A stretch of 64,000 bases of DNA, from positions 1 through 64,000 of the forward strand of contig NZ_JMIB01000019.1 in the NCBI RefSeq assembly GCF_000695255.1. The letters are read 5' to 3'. The translations under genes were made by a program, and so were the position numbers. Positions 46,111-54,133 of the stretch are shown piece after piece (position 1 is the first letter of the stretch; every line of letters starts with the position of its first letter). The notes under the pieces were generated by a model. It did not search any database. It worked only from the letters and a program-made list of their open reading frames with translations, and was not told the DNA's origin. Origin of the DNA: Photobacterium galatheae (GTDB taxonomy: Bacteria; Pseudomonadota; Gammaproteobacteria; Enterobacterales; Vibrionaceae).

Positions 46111-46351
46111 GGTGTGTCCTTACAATGAATTTGACAATGAGTTTTGGAATAGGCAGAAAATGCTTTTGTATCAGGTCATTGCTGATGGTGCAATGGGGGC
46201 TGAGCATCCAGAAATATGTCATCAATCGCATTACAAGATGATGCCTGTTCTGAACCATCAAAATTTTCGAATAAATACTTCACTTTCATCCGCTGGCTTT
46301 TATTCTCGACAGAGATAAGATGCAGACATGAACGCACAAAAGGAGAAAATG

Positions 46352-46681
46352 ATGTTTCACGCCCACGTATATTTTGATTTATCACAGCAAGCGTTAGCCG
46401 AACAGGTTCGTCAAAAAATTATGGTGGAACGAACAGATGATATTCTGGCTATTTTCCCGCTGGTTCCAAGACGAGTTGGCCCGCATGATAAGCCGATGTT
46501 TGAAATGCACTTTGCCGATAACAGGACGGGCTTTGTCGATTGGCTGGACCAAAACAGAGCGGGATTGTCTGTTCTGATCCATCCGGTTTCGGCCAATGAA
46601 CTGGCTGATCATACGGTTCATGCGAGCTGGTTAGGACAGCAGCTACCTGTACACACTGAAATTTTTACAGTGTCACCGTGA
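46352..46681 (+). CDS. DOPA 4,5-dioxygenase family protein
   Basis: 109-residue protein of the DOPA 4,5-dioxygenase-like family. N-terminal FHAHVYFD carries the conserved HxH. GPHDKPMFEMHF and SVLIHPVSANELADHTVHASWLG supply further histidines typical of the fold. Bacterial members are small ring-cleaving or uncharacterised proteins; the substrate here is unknown. The start at 46352 is preferred over 46349 or 46328 because AGGAG is then six bases away. The C-terminus overlaps the convergent aspartoacylase-like gene by 17 bp. Confidence 0.85.
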   Translation: MFHAHVYFDLSQQALAEQVRQKIMVERTDDILAIFPLVPRRVGPHDKPMFEMHFADNRTGFVDWLDQNRAGLSVLIHPVSANELADHTVHASWLGQQLPVHTEIFTVSP

Positions 46682-47558
46682 TCTTCTCGGCCAGAGACAT
46701 TGCCAGATTGTTGTCATAGTACGCCGCTTCATTAATAAAATGCGGATACGCTTCGTAGTGACCCTCCCAATGTATCTCGGTCCCATCAAATAAAGTGAAG
46801 ATTGGGTCGCCGCCATGCAAGGGTTTGAAGTCGTTGTCCTGTACATGTTTATGCACCATACCGATACGTTCACCTTTCGCATTTTCAGGTAGCTTTAACG
46901 TTTCGGTATACCGGTATGCTTCGTAAGTTTCAGGCAGCGCTGGCAGTTCGCCTTGATTATACAAATCGACAAAGTCGAGAATGTGACCCGTCATGGCATC
47001 CATCCAATCCAGCACATCCTGACGAATCACAGACTGCGGCTGCGGGCCGATTTCGACAATCACCCCCTGCGCGGCAATAGAGCTGACAAACTTATGATCG
47101 GCCAGTGGGATCTGATCTTCAAAAACAACCACGGCTTCCGGCATCCGGGCTTTCACATAAGCGCCCATTTTGATGTTGAAGTCATCCGACTGAAGCACAA
47201 TCAGCGTCGGCCCCATGTTACTGGTTGTATTGTGTAAATCGATGATGAAATCTGTCTTGGCGTTGCCTTTTGGCCCCAAAATTTCATTCATCACTTTAGC
47301 CCTGCTCTGTTCGTAATTCGCCAGCTCAGGGTTTGCCAGATCTTCGACCGCAAACTGACGGTTCAGATCACTATCGACATAGCGTTTGTTCTCTTCATGC
47401 GCTTTTGGGTTCGCAAACAGCGTCTGCGTTGTAAAAGTATCTCGGGTAATGCGCTGCGGGTTTTGCTGCCATTGGCGCAATAGGTAAATACCACTGAATT
47501 CATTGCCGTGCGTGCCGCCCACGACTGCGACAGAATTAATGCTTTTCATCCTTGTCAT
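46665..47558 (-). CDS. Aspartoacylase / succinylglutamate desuccinylase family deacylase
   Basis: About 297-residue zinc carboxypeptidase-like deacylase. Zinc ligands and catalysis are in GGTHGNEFSG (His and Glu) and FIIDLHNTTSN (His). The segment VDSDLNRQF provides the substrate-binding Arg, and GVIVEIGPQPQ holds the general-acid/base Glu. This layout matches aspartoacylase (ACY2) more closely than AstE. It probably releases acetate and an amino acid from an N-acyl amino acid. The start is ambiguous: GTG 47564, ATG 47558 and ATG 47549 are in frame. It overlaps the convergent dioxygenase gene. Confidence 0.88.
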   Translation of the reverse strand: MTRMKSINSVAVVGGTHGNEFSGIYLLRQWQQNPQRITRDTFTTQTLFANPKAHEENKRYVDSDLNRQFAVEDLANPELANYEQSRAKVMNEILGPKGNAKTDFIIDLHNTTSNMGPTLIVLQSDDFNIKMGAYVKARMPEAVVVFEDQIPLADHKFVSSIAAQGVIVEIGPQPQSVIRQDVLDWMDAMTGHILDFVDLYNQGELPALPETYEAYRYTETLKLPENAKGERIGMVHKHVQDNDFKPLHGGDPIFTLFDGTEIHWEGHYEAYPHFINEAAYYDNNLAMSLAEKITVTL

Positions 47559-47656
47559 CACCACTTGGAATCATCAGAAAATTTGAAGAGGCTCTCAGTA
47601 TGCCAGCCTTCCCCATGCGAATAAACAAGCATTTTAAAAGACTTTTTATTTCACCT

Positions 47657-48070
47657 TCAGTATTTCACTTTGCTTCGCATCGACTTCACCTGACCCCGCT
47701 GCGATTTCTGATCCATACGACGTTGCTGAGAGGCCCGGGTTGGCTTGGTTGCTCTGCGTTTCTTTTCCTGCTTCATCGCCAACTGAATCAATTGCTGGAG
47801 TCTTTGCAAAGCATCTTCTCTGTTTTGTTCCTGTGTCCGGAACTGCTGGGCCTTAATAATGATCACCCCGTCTTTGGTGATCCGTTGATCAGACAGGCTC
47901 AATAACTTTTCTTTATAGATGGCAGGCAAGCTGGAGCGCTGGATATCAAAACGCAGGTGAATTGCGCTGGAAACTTTATTGACGTTCTGACCACCGGCTC
48001 CCTGAGCACGAATTGCTGAAATTTCAATTTCCCAGTCAGCGATCTGAACGGTATTCGAGATGTGTAACAT
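47657..48070 (-). CDS. arfB: Alternative ribosome-rescue factor ArfB (YaeJ)
   Basis: 137-residue peptidyl-tRNA hydrolase that rescues ribosomes stalled without a stop codon. The GGQ catalytic tripeptide lies at residues 26-28 in RAQGAGGQNVNKVSSAIHLRFD. The release-factor domain is followed by a basic C-terminal tail (KKRRATKPTRASQQRRMDQK...RSKVKY) that enters the empty mRNA channel. Length and tail fit ArfB rather than a full release factor. Confidence 0.93.
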   Translation of the reverse strand: MLHISNTVQIADWEIEISAIRAQGAGGQNVNKVSSAIHLRFDIQRSSLPAIYKEKLLSLSDQRITKDGVIIIKAQQFRTQEQNREDALQRLQQLIQLAMKQEKKRRATKPTRASQQRRMDQKSQRGQVKSMRSKVKY

Positions 48071-48266
48071 AACGCTCTTTCTAATGTGACGACGCTCTTT
48101 CTATTGTCTGAATCCACCGTCAAATGTCCAGTGAAACAAAGCCTCTGAACGTTAAAGACATTCTGTGATCTTCTCTGCATCTCACACATGGTGACATTCA
48201 TCGTTCCTCTGACACAGCGTATCCTGTCCTTCACGAATGACTCCTTTTGTTTGACATCAATCATTT

Positions 48267-48599
48267 ATGGATACAGTACTACATTATTTAGCTGAATCTG
48301 GTCAGTGGATGCGCCCCTGGATCAGTGATATTTCAATGGCGATGATGGCATGTTTGCTTGTGGTATTCGGTTCCGATATCAACATGATCTTGAGACGTTA
48401 CCTGTCGGGAACCAACTTTCTCATTCGCACCTGCGCATTTATTTTCGTCAATGCTTTTGGCTACGGTCTGTTGATTGTTGCCGTTTCTCCGTGGCTCGCT
48501 ACAAAACTGACTGGGTTAAGCAATCTCTGGCTGCTGACTGTCGTGCTTGGCACCTTTGTGTTGCTTGGTACTTGGGCACAGCGAAATAATCAGGTCTGA
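48267..48599 (+). CDS. DUF3392 family inner membrane protein
   Basis: 110 residues with three predicted membrane helices: DISMAMMACLLVVFGSDINMI, IRTCAFIFVNAFGYGLLIVAV and LWLLTVVLGTFVLLGTW. The first helix carries the charged GSDIN segment followed by RRYLSG, characteristic of DUF3392. Function is unknown in the family. It is followed by a good terminator. The ribosome-binding site is weak. Confidence 0.85.
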   Translation: MDTVLHYLAESGQWMRPWISDISMAMMACLLVVFGSDINMILRRYLSGTNFLIRTCAFIFVNAFGYGLLIVAVSPWLATKLTGLSNLWLLTVVLGTFVLLGTWAQRNNQV

Positions 48600-48670
48600 A
48601 AAACGTCTTGGACTGGCATCTGTCACTTCAGATGTTTGACGCAAACCACATCGCGGATTTTACAGATACG

Positions 48671-48697
48671 AACGGTCCTTCGGTTGGGCCGTTTTTT
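48671..48697 (+). terminator. Rho-independent terminator after the DUF3392 gene
   Basis: AACGGTCC-ttcggtt-GGGCCGTT, an 8-bp stem with one G-T pair, ends in TTTTTT. It is oriented for the plus strand; its T-run touches the stop codon of the convergent gene. Confidence 0.85.
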
Positions 48698-49002
48698 CAG
48701 CAAAGATCACTCATCAGGGTCTCATATTCATCCTCGGCTTCATCAATCAGCCGAGTAAGCTCTTTGGCATCCTGACCAGAGAGTTCAACATGCCAACAAA
48801 GCTGCTTTGGCCTGTCGTGTTTCTGACAGACAAGGACAGTGACTTTCCCTTTGTCTTGAAAGCATAAATCTTCAAAATCGCCGTCAAGCTCACGTTTCTC
48901 ATCTTTGACATCGATATGAAGGGTCCCGATGGGATTGACTGTCACCAGCGCTTTGGGATGTGTTTTTCCAGCGAGAATATAAGAACAACGTTTGGCAAAC
49001 AT
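48697..49002 (-). CDS. Small acidic hypothetical protein
   Basis: 101 residues, soluble, with beta-strand-rich N-terminus (TLHIDVKDEKRELDGDFEDLCF, KVTVLVCQK) and an acidic C-terminal helix (KELTRLIDEAEDEYETLMSDLC). An AGGAG ribosome-binding site precedes the ATG. There is no signal peptide or membrane segment. It is the last gene before the conjugation-system island. Family not recognised. Confidence 0.65.
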   Translation of the reverse strand: MFAKRCSYILAGKTHPKALVTVNPIGTLHIDVKDEKRELDGDFEDLCFQDKGKVTVLVCQKHDRPKQLCWHVELSGQDAKELTRLIDEAEDEYETLMSDLC

Positions 49003-49537
49003 GAGATTTCTCCTGGATATGGGTGGGTGAATTTATATCTAAATTATAGTATTACCCACCACCCCCTCCAGCGTAGATCTAAAGTTGATTGATGTAGCGC
49101 AAAGTCTGTCGTTTAAAGCCAGGATCTAACGGTGTAAGCGACTGAAGTGCGCCTCAGGATATCAGCATAGGGGAAGTGGACAGACACATACACTCAGAAT
49201 GACACTGATCGCCAAATACAAAATAAATGGCACCGCTTGGCACGACCTCAAAGACCTATCAATAAATTGCAGCCAAACCGTAAATCCTCATATTTGAGAC
49301 GGATCACATTTTCCGTTTTTTTATACATCAACCAATCAACTCCTTTAGTCAACACTATTAATTCCCTAAGGCCACGAAAGGGATTGTAATTTACCATATC
49401 GTAAGTGTCTAATTCATCAATAAAAAACATCCCTAAATCAGTTCTTGTCAAGAGTTGTATTTCATTTTTACTAATGGTCTGATGTGCGTATCAATTGACC
49501 ATTGATTATCCAATTATCTTATTTATGGAGTGCAATT
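49003..49537. other. Gene-poor left boundary of the conjugation-system island
   Basis: About 535 bp with lower GC than the DNA to the left. It contains only the fragmentary minus-strand frame at 49248-49493. No tRNA, integrase or clear direct repeat was seen. The right end provides the promoter of the four-gene operon. Confidence 0.5.
49248..49493 (-). pseudogene. Possible truncated gene fragment at the island edge
   Basis: Open minus-strand frame whose translation (QLLTRTDLGMFFIDELDTYD...ending GCNLLIGL) has protein-like composition. There is no ATG start; the first candidate is TTG at 49451 without a ribosome-binding site. The frame is open from a TGA just upstream of 49493. It could be the 3' remnant of a gene cut by insertion of the island, or chance. 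Low confidence. Confidence 0.3.
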
Positions 49538-50743
49538 ATGGCAGAATTATCAATAGAGGTTTTTCCTGTTGATAACGGAGATATGACCCTAATCACCACC
49601 AAAAATAACAAAAAGATCTTGATTGACTGCTATCGAAGATCAGGCTCTGACTACAAATACTTAGAAGATCGCTTGAGAGATCACCTGAACACTGACGAAG
49701 ATGGCCGACTTTTTGTGGATGTGTTTGTTCTTACACACCCTGATGCAGATCACATAACCGGATTTGACACCATGTTCCATACTGGTGATCCAGATAGCTG
49801 GAGTAAAAAGTCCAATAAAATCATCATCCACGAAATTTGGTCATCACCTCGTGTATTCCGTCGAGCGACCTCAAAAAATGCTGATGGCAACAACACGCTT
49901 TGCGACGATGCAGTAAAATTCAACACAGAAGCTAAGCGTCGAGTTAAGCTCTATCGTGAAAACGAAAAAATTGGCGAAAAAGGTAATCGAATTCTCATCC
50001 TTTCTTCTGATGAAGATGGTAAAACTGATGATATCGAGAATATTGTTGCCGACCTTTACACCTCATTCCATGGCAAGTCCGGCATAGATGACGACTCTCT
50101 CAGTGCATTCTTGCTTGGTCCTGCTGACAAACAGGAGGTAGCCGAAGACGAAGAGGAGCTAACAAAGAACAACTCCAGCGCAATTATCCGCTTCGATTTA
50201 GGTAATACAATCCAAGATAAAAAATCTGGCTCTGATGTACACTACACGCACTCATTTCTTGTTGGCGGGGATGCAGAAGTAAAGTGCTGGGAAGTACTTC
50301 ACGACAAACTTAAGGATAATGATTGCCTTGATGAGCTTAACTATGACGTTCTTCTGGCACCACACCACTGCTCTTGGCGATCACTATCCAATGACAGCGA
50401 GTCTCAATGCGACGATCCTAAGGTGAGCAATTCGGCACACGCAGCTTTGAGTCGCGCAAACGAAGACGCAGTAATCCTTTGCAGCAGTCAAGAGTTCGGA
50501 AAGGATAGTAAGACCCCTCCCTCAAAATTAGCAAGAAAAGAGTACGAGAATATCCTCAATGATAAGGATCAGTTTTTTGCCGTGGCTGAAGAAGGGATTG
50601 ATAGTGATGAGAACCCTAACTCGCTCATGATTACATTCTCAACAGGCACACCAAAGAAGGTGAATAAAACTGAAAATCGTAACTTTTCTAAGGTTACCAA
50701 CCCAGCAGCGGTTAAGAAAGGCGGAAAGAGCACGTATGCCTAA
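49538..50743 (+). CDS. Metallo-beta-lactamase-fold hydrolase of the ComEC type
   Basis: 401-residue soluble MBL-fold protein. The metal motif is H67-x-D69-x-D71-H72 (LTHPDADHITGF), the HxDxDH form found in ComEC/Rec2-like hydrolases. D245 in LVGGDAE and the H276-H277 pair in LLAPHHCSW complete the site. ComEC membrane helices are absent. A long acidic insertion lies between about 195 and 215. The C-terminus is a polar, probably disordered tail ending GGKSTYA. The start at 49538 follows GGAG; the frame upstream is unsupported. It overlaps the E2-E1 gene by 8 bp, so production is coupled. Likely a nuclease or phosphodiesterase, as effector or conjugation target. Confidence 0.85.
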   Translation: MAELSIEVFPVDNGDMTLITTKNNKKILIDCYRRSGSDYKYLEDRLRDHLNTDEDGRLFVDVFVLTHPDADHITGFDTMFHTGDPDSWSKKSNKIIIHEIWSSPRVFRRATSKNADGNNTLCDDAVKFNTEAKRRVKLYRENEKIGEKGNRILILSSDEDGKTDDIENIVADLYTSFHGKSGIDDDSLSAFLLGPADKQEVAEDEEELTKNNSSAIIRFDLGNTIQDKKSGSDVHYTHSFLVGGDAEVKCWEVLHDKLKDNDCLDELNYDVLLAPHHCSWRSLSNDSESQCDDPKVSNSAHAALSRANEDAVILCSSQEFGKDSKTPPSKLARKEYENILNDKDQFFAVAEEGIDSDENPNSLMITFSTGTPKKVNKTENRNFSKVTNPAAVKKGGKSTYA

Positions 50744-52526
50744 TAATCACTCAGCTTTAGTTGAAAAGTTAGGTGAGTTTCTTTCTGACAGGTATTCGGT
50801 TAAGCGGTTATCTGAAGGAGAAATGCAGGGCTTGAGGATTACCTCAAGCCCCTATTTAGCCTATTGGAGAATCGAAACCGATATCAGACACCCTGAAAAT
50901 GGTAAGGCGATTCAATTAATAGTAGCGGCCAAACCTACTTTTCCCTTCAGCATCCCGAATATCTATACTCACCCCAAACTGGAGGTCTTAAAGTACCCTC
51001 ACGTTGAAGAGCAAGGCAAGCTTTGTGTTTGGGGTGATGACGTTTCTTTTGATCCGCAAGACATTACCTATATCGAGCATCTAATCAGAGATAGTTGCTT
51101 GCTGGTGGAAGAGACAATCTCCGGCAAGCTAGATGATGACTTCAGTAATGGGATGCTTAGCTACTGGGAGCGATCTTATACGACCTATCCAAGAGAAAAG
51201 AAAGCGACAAGCTTATGTAACGTCAAAAACCGTACATCTCGACAGATACATGTAGCGTATGACAGCACCAAAGGTGTCATATTTGCTGATACCGAAGATG
51301 AGCTTAAGAGATGGCTTACTAATATTGGCCTGAAACCGAGCCGAAAGCTCTGCTCTACCACGTTTCTTCTTAATTTGCCTGACGCTTGGAAGCCATCGGA
51401 GTACCCCACGAAAATTGGCGATATTTTATCGATACTGAAAACCCAAGGTGCCGATCACGTTCAAGCGATAGCTGCAATCTCTTACATCATGGGTTCTAAT
51501 CTCCGAGACCCAGCATTCCTAGTGCAGACCAATACTCCCAATGGAGCAATCATCACTGCGATGAGATGCGTGAGCGGGATTAGCACAAGAGGTAATGCTG
51601 GGCAGCACAACCTGCCGTCAGTAAAAGCAGGAAATGGCTTTAGAGATGGACGTATCTTTTTTCGAAACCTTGAAGCTAGGTGTGCACAAATAGGTATCCG
51701 TGGAATGGGGGTAGAGCGCAGAGATCCATCATGGGTGCTAGGCAGAGACTCTAACCCATCTCTCCCAGCAACCAGCGGAACTACCATTGGTATTATTGGG
51801 CTTGGATCTGTTGGTTCTAGTCTACTCCCTCTACTCATTAAAGCTGGTTTTTGTAAGTTCGTGTTGTGTGACGGGGAGCCACTTGAGGCGGCCAATGTCG
51901 GTAGACACCTTCTTGGAATGGACTATGTAGGTATCAATAAGGCCTTAGCATGCGAGAATCATATTCAGAGAAACTACCCTTGGGTAGATGTTCTGTATGC
52001 AGGGAGTCATGAATGGTTTGTCGACGAAAAGGCTGTAGAGGAACTGACAACGAAATGTGATTTAGTCATTAGCGCCACAGCTGAGTGGGCATCAGATAAG
52101 GCCATACAGGAGATAATAGAAAATAACAGCCTTACGAGCAGTGTTGTTTTTTGCTTTACAGAGGCACACGCTGTAGCTACCCACTGCTATGTCAACAAGG
52201 CTGGTAGCTTTAGCTATGGATCTCTATTTGATAACACCGGAGGTCTACTGGATAGCTGTGCCAAATTTGACCACCAAACCATAAAGGAAACGCATTTCTG
52301 CGGTGGCATATTCCAGCCATACGGCGGTGTAGAGCTTAGTTTCGGGCATAGCATGATAGTAGAGACTGTCACTGAGCTTGCTTGTGAAGGCATTCAGGAT
52401 GATAGCTATCGAGTGTGGGTAGGGAGCCGAAAGCTTTTGCAATCAGTAGATGGCCAATGGAATCAGGGTTGGGAACAAAAGCATGGAGAGATCGGAGATG
52501 GCTCTAAAATCCTCAAAGTCGTCTAG
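50736..52526 (+). CDS. Fused ubiquitin-like E2-E1 protein (Cap2-like)
   Basis: 596 residues. Residues 1-150 form an E2 (UBC-like) domain: PTFPFSIPNIY corresponds to the E2 proline-rich strand, and YPHVEEQGKLCVWGDD gives the H89...C97 catalytic pair. A linker domain of unknown role spans about 165-345. The E1/ThiF domain (about 348-560) opens with IGIIGLGSVGSS (G355-x-G357-x-x-G360) and continues with CDGEPLEAANVGRH (Asp379, Arg390). C508 and C522 are candidate E1 cysteines. The order E2 then E1 is that of CBASS Cap2. It overlaps the MBL gene by 8 bp and the JAB gene by 29 bp. It presumably activates a protein C-terminus with ATP and transfers it to a target. Confidence 0.9.
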   Translation: MPNNHSALVEKLGEFLSDRYSVKRLSEGEMQGLRITSSPYLAYWRIETDIRHPENGKAIQLIVAAKPTFPFSIPNIYTHPKLEVLKYPHVEEQGKLCVWGDDVSFDPQDITYIEHLIRDSCLLVEETISGKLDDDFSNGMLSYWERSYTTYPREKKATSLCNVKNRTSRQIHVAYDSTKGVIFADTEDELKRWLTNIGLKPSRKLCSTTFLLNLPDAWKPSEYPTKIGDILSILKTQGADHVQAIAAISYIMGSNLRDPAFLVQTNTPNGAIITAMRCVSGISTRGNAGQHNLPSVKAGNGFRDGRIFFRNLEARCAQIGIRGMGVERRDPSWVLGRDSNPSLPATSGTTIGIIGLGSVGSSLLPLLIKAGFCKFVLCDGEPLEAANVGRHLLGMDYVGINKALACENHIQRNYPWVDVLYAGSHEWFVDEKAVEELTTKCDLVISATAEWASDKAIQEIIENNSLTSSVVFCFTEAHAVATHCYVNKAGSFSYGSLFDNTGGLLDSCAKFDHQTIKETHFCGGIFQPYGGVELSFGHSMIVETVTELACEGIQDDSYRVWVGSRKLLQSVDGQWNQGWEQKHGEIGDGSKILKVV

Positions 52527-53001
52527 TCAGGCTGCGCCGATTGAGTTCACTTCCCTATCTTTAGATGGGCTATCGGTGTATTTTTCGAGAAATGCCATCA
52601 ACCAGTTACACCAGTTCAAGCAAACTGGTAACAAAGATGAGGCTGGTGGTTTTCTGTTTGGGGAAATCCGTTCAGGTGTGGTGACGGTCTTATCTGTATC
52701 CTCCCCTAGCCGAGCTGACAAGAGATCTCGCTTTGGCTTTTCATGGAATAAGCGGGAAGCCAACAAGACAATACAGAAGAACTTCAAAAACGGGCTGCAC
52801 TACCTCGGTGATTGGCATACTCACCCTTGTAGCAATCCAACCCCCTCTTGGGATGACACCCAAGCGATTCGAAGTACCTTCTTAGACTCCGAGCATCAGC
52901 TTAATTACTTCATCATGCTTATTCTTGGAACGACGGGGATCGAACAAAGCTATGTCGCTCTAACAGACGGTAAAAAGGAATATCGATTTAATGTTAAGTG
53001 A
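52498..53001 (+). CDS. JAB/JAMM isopeptidase (Cap3-like deconjugase)
   Basis: 167 residues with a complete JAMM zinc site: E48 in EAGGFLFGE, H107 and H109 in DWHTHP, then S117-W-D-D120. These correspond to the E...HxHPx6SxxD pattern of deubiquitinase-like metalloproteases. The N-terminal 20 residues are Ser/Lys-rich. The start at 52498 has GGAGAG seven bases upstream and overlaps the E2-E1 gene by 29 bp; longer starts are possible but less supported. It probably trims the modifier C-terminus or removes conjugates, as Cap3 does for Cap2. Confidence 0.92.
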   Translation: MALKSSKSSSQAAPIEFTSLSLDGLSVYFSRNAINQLHQFKQTGNKDEAGGFLFGEIRSGVVTVLSVSSPSRADKRSRFGFSWNKREANKTIQKNFKNGLHYLGDWHTHPCSNPTPSWDDTQAIRSTFLDSEHQLNYFIMLILGTTGIEQSYVALTDGKKEYRFNVK

Positions 53002-53548
53002 AATTCAACAAGAGCAGCAGGTAGTTGAGCCAGAGCAGCCGAATACCAGACAAGAGCAGCCAGCACAGCTTAAAACCTACACAGGAAGAGATTTGCTCGG
53101 TGCTATCGCTGTAGGTATCTATCTTCTTTTGCTGCTAATGGCATCCATAGGGTTCTGGTACTTGATTGCTACTAACGCTCCCCCTCCTTGGATTGTGTCG
53201 ATTAAGCAAATTATCGGGTGTGTGCTGGTGGCCGTTAGTGGCGGTGTCCTCTATTGCTTGCGAGCGGTGTACCTGAATTACAGTGTAAGAAAGCAATGGG
53301 ACGAAGTCTGGATTGTTTGGTATTTATTCCGACCTTTTGCGTCCGGCCTAATGGGTTACGTCACTTATCTGGTTATCTCTGCGGGTCTTGTCGCCGTAGG
53401 TTCGACTTCAGTTGAGCACCCAGAGACGTTGCTGTATGCCCTATCATTCTTTGCAGGTCTGAATGTAGATGGTTTTTTGAAGAAGTTTGAAGGGCAGGTA
53501 TCCAGCTCGGTAAAAGTTAAAGAAAGCCGACAAACACAAGGTTCGTAA
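52991..53548 (+). CDS. Multi-pass membrane protein of the conjugation operon (possible effector)
   Basis: 185 residues. The N-terminal 30 residues are Gln/Glu-rich and cytosolic. Membrane segments are about 35-60 (LLGAIAVGIYLLLLLMASIGFWYL), 69-92 (IKQIIGCVLVAVSGGVLYCLRA) and 117-138 (SGLMGYVTYLVISAGLVAVG), with a weaker fourth at 144-157. The tail, VKVKESRQTQGS, is polar. It is translationally coupled to the JAB gene by an 11-bp overlap. Size and layout recall membrane effectors of CBASS and related systems, such as small 2-4 TM pore-type proteins, but no family motif is recognised. No clear terminator follows directly. Confidence 0.75.
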   Translation: MLSEIQQEQQVVEPEQPNTRQEQPAQLKTYTGRDLLGAIAVGIYLLLLLMASIGFWYLIATNAPPPWIVSIKQIIGCVLVAVSGGVLYCLRAVYLNYSVRKQWDEVWIVWYLFRPFASGLMGYVTYLVISAGLVAVGSTSVEHPETLLYALSFFAGLNVDGFLKKFEGQVSSSVKVKESRQTQGS

Positions 53549-54017
53549 CTTCAGCGGCAGTATCACCATATCCCCGAAAACTACAAACGAGAAAATACGC
53601 CAAGGTGAGGGATTTCACACACTTCTCGTTTGGCATTAGAAAAACTATCGAAAGTTCTTGGGTTGAGGGTGATGACGGCTGCTTTCACGAACCACAGCTA
53701 CGAGCCATGCTGCCGTTCCCAGACTTTAGGATTATGGTGGAACTTCTAGTATCGGCATGATGAACAGATCGTGGGCTTTTCCCCATCGGCCGATAAGATA
53801 GTGAGCAACAACAGGATTCAAGTCGCTGCCCTTTTGGCCTGTCACACAGAACTAACTTCAGATAGGCTTCTGACTTTCAGGGATTCGCTTTGAGTCTGCT
53901 CATCAACATTGCTGATGGCTCGGGACATTCACGATACTTTCCGGCAATAGCATCACGACAACAGAAAGTAATTCAGGTGAAGCAAAACCATCAACATCAT
54001 GCCAATGTTCAGGCATT
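53549..54017. other. Gene-free right boundary of the conjugation-system island
   Basis: About 470 bp without a convincing gene. Its composition changes gradually towards the flanking chromosome. No direct repeat matching the left boundary, and no integrase or tRNA, was recognised. Confidence 0.45.
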
Positions 54018-54053
54018 AAAAAAGCCCTCAAACATCATGTTTGAGGGCTTTTT
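54018..54053. terminator. Bidirectional terminator
   Basis: AAGCCCTCAAACA-TCA-TGTTTGAGGGCTT, a 13-bp perfect stem flanked by A and T runs. It terminates the lipoprotein gene from the right and probably also transcription leaving the conjugation operon from the left. Confidence 0.93.
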
Positions 54054-54133
54054 CACTCACCTGTAAGATCATACGACTGAGCAATTACTTCACTGATCGG
54101 CATGAACCTTTCGATGTTTTTTATCGACGTTTG

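Noticed and set aside
49538-53548. Annotating the island as type II CBASS
   Set aside because: E2-E1 and JAB resemble Cap2 and Cap3, but a CD-NTase is required and none is present; the first gene is an MBL-fold enzyme.
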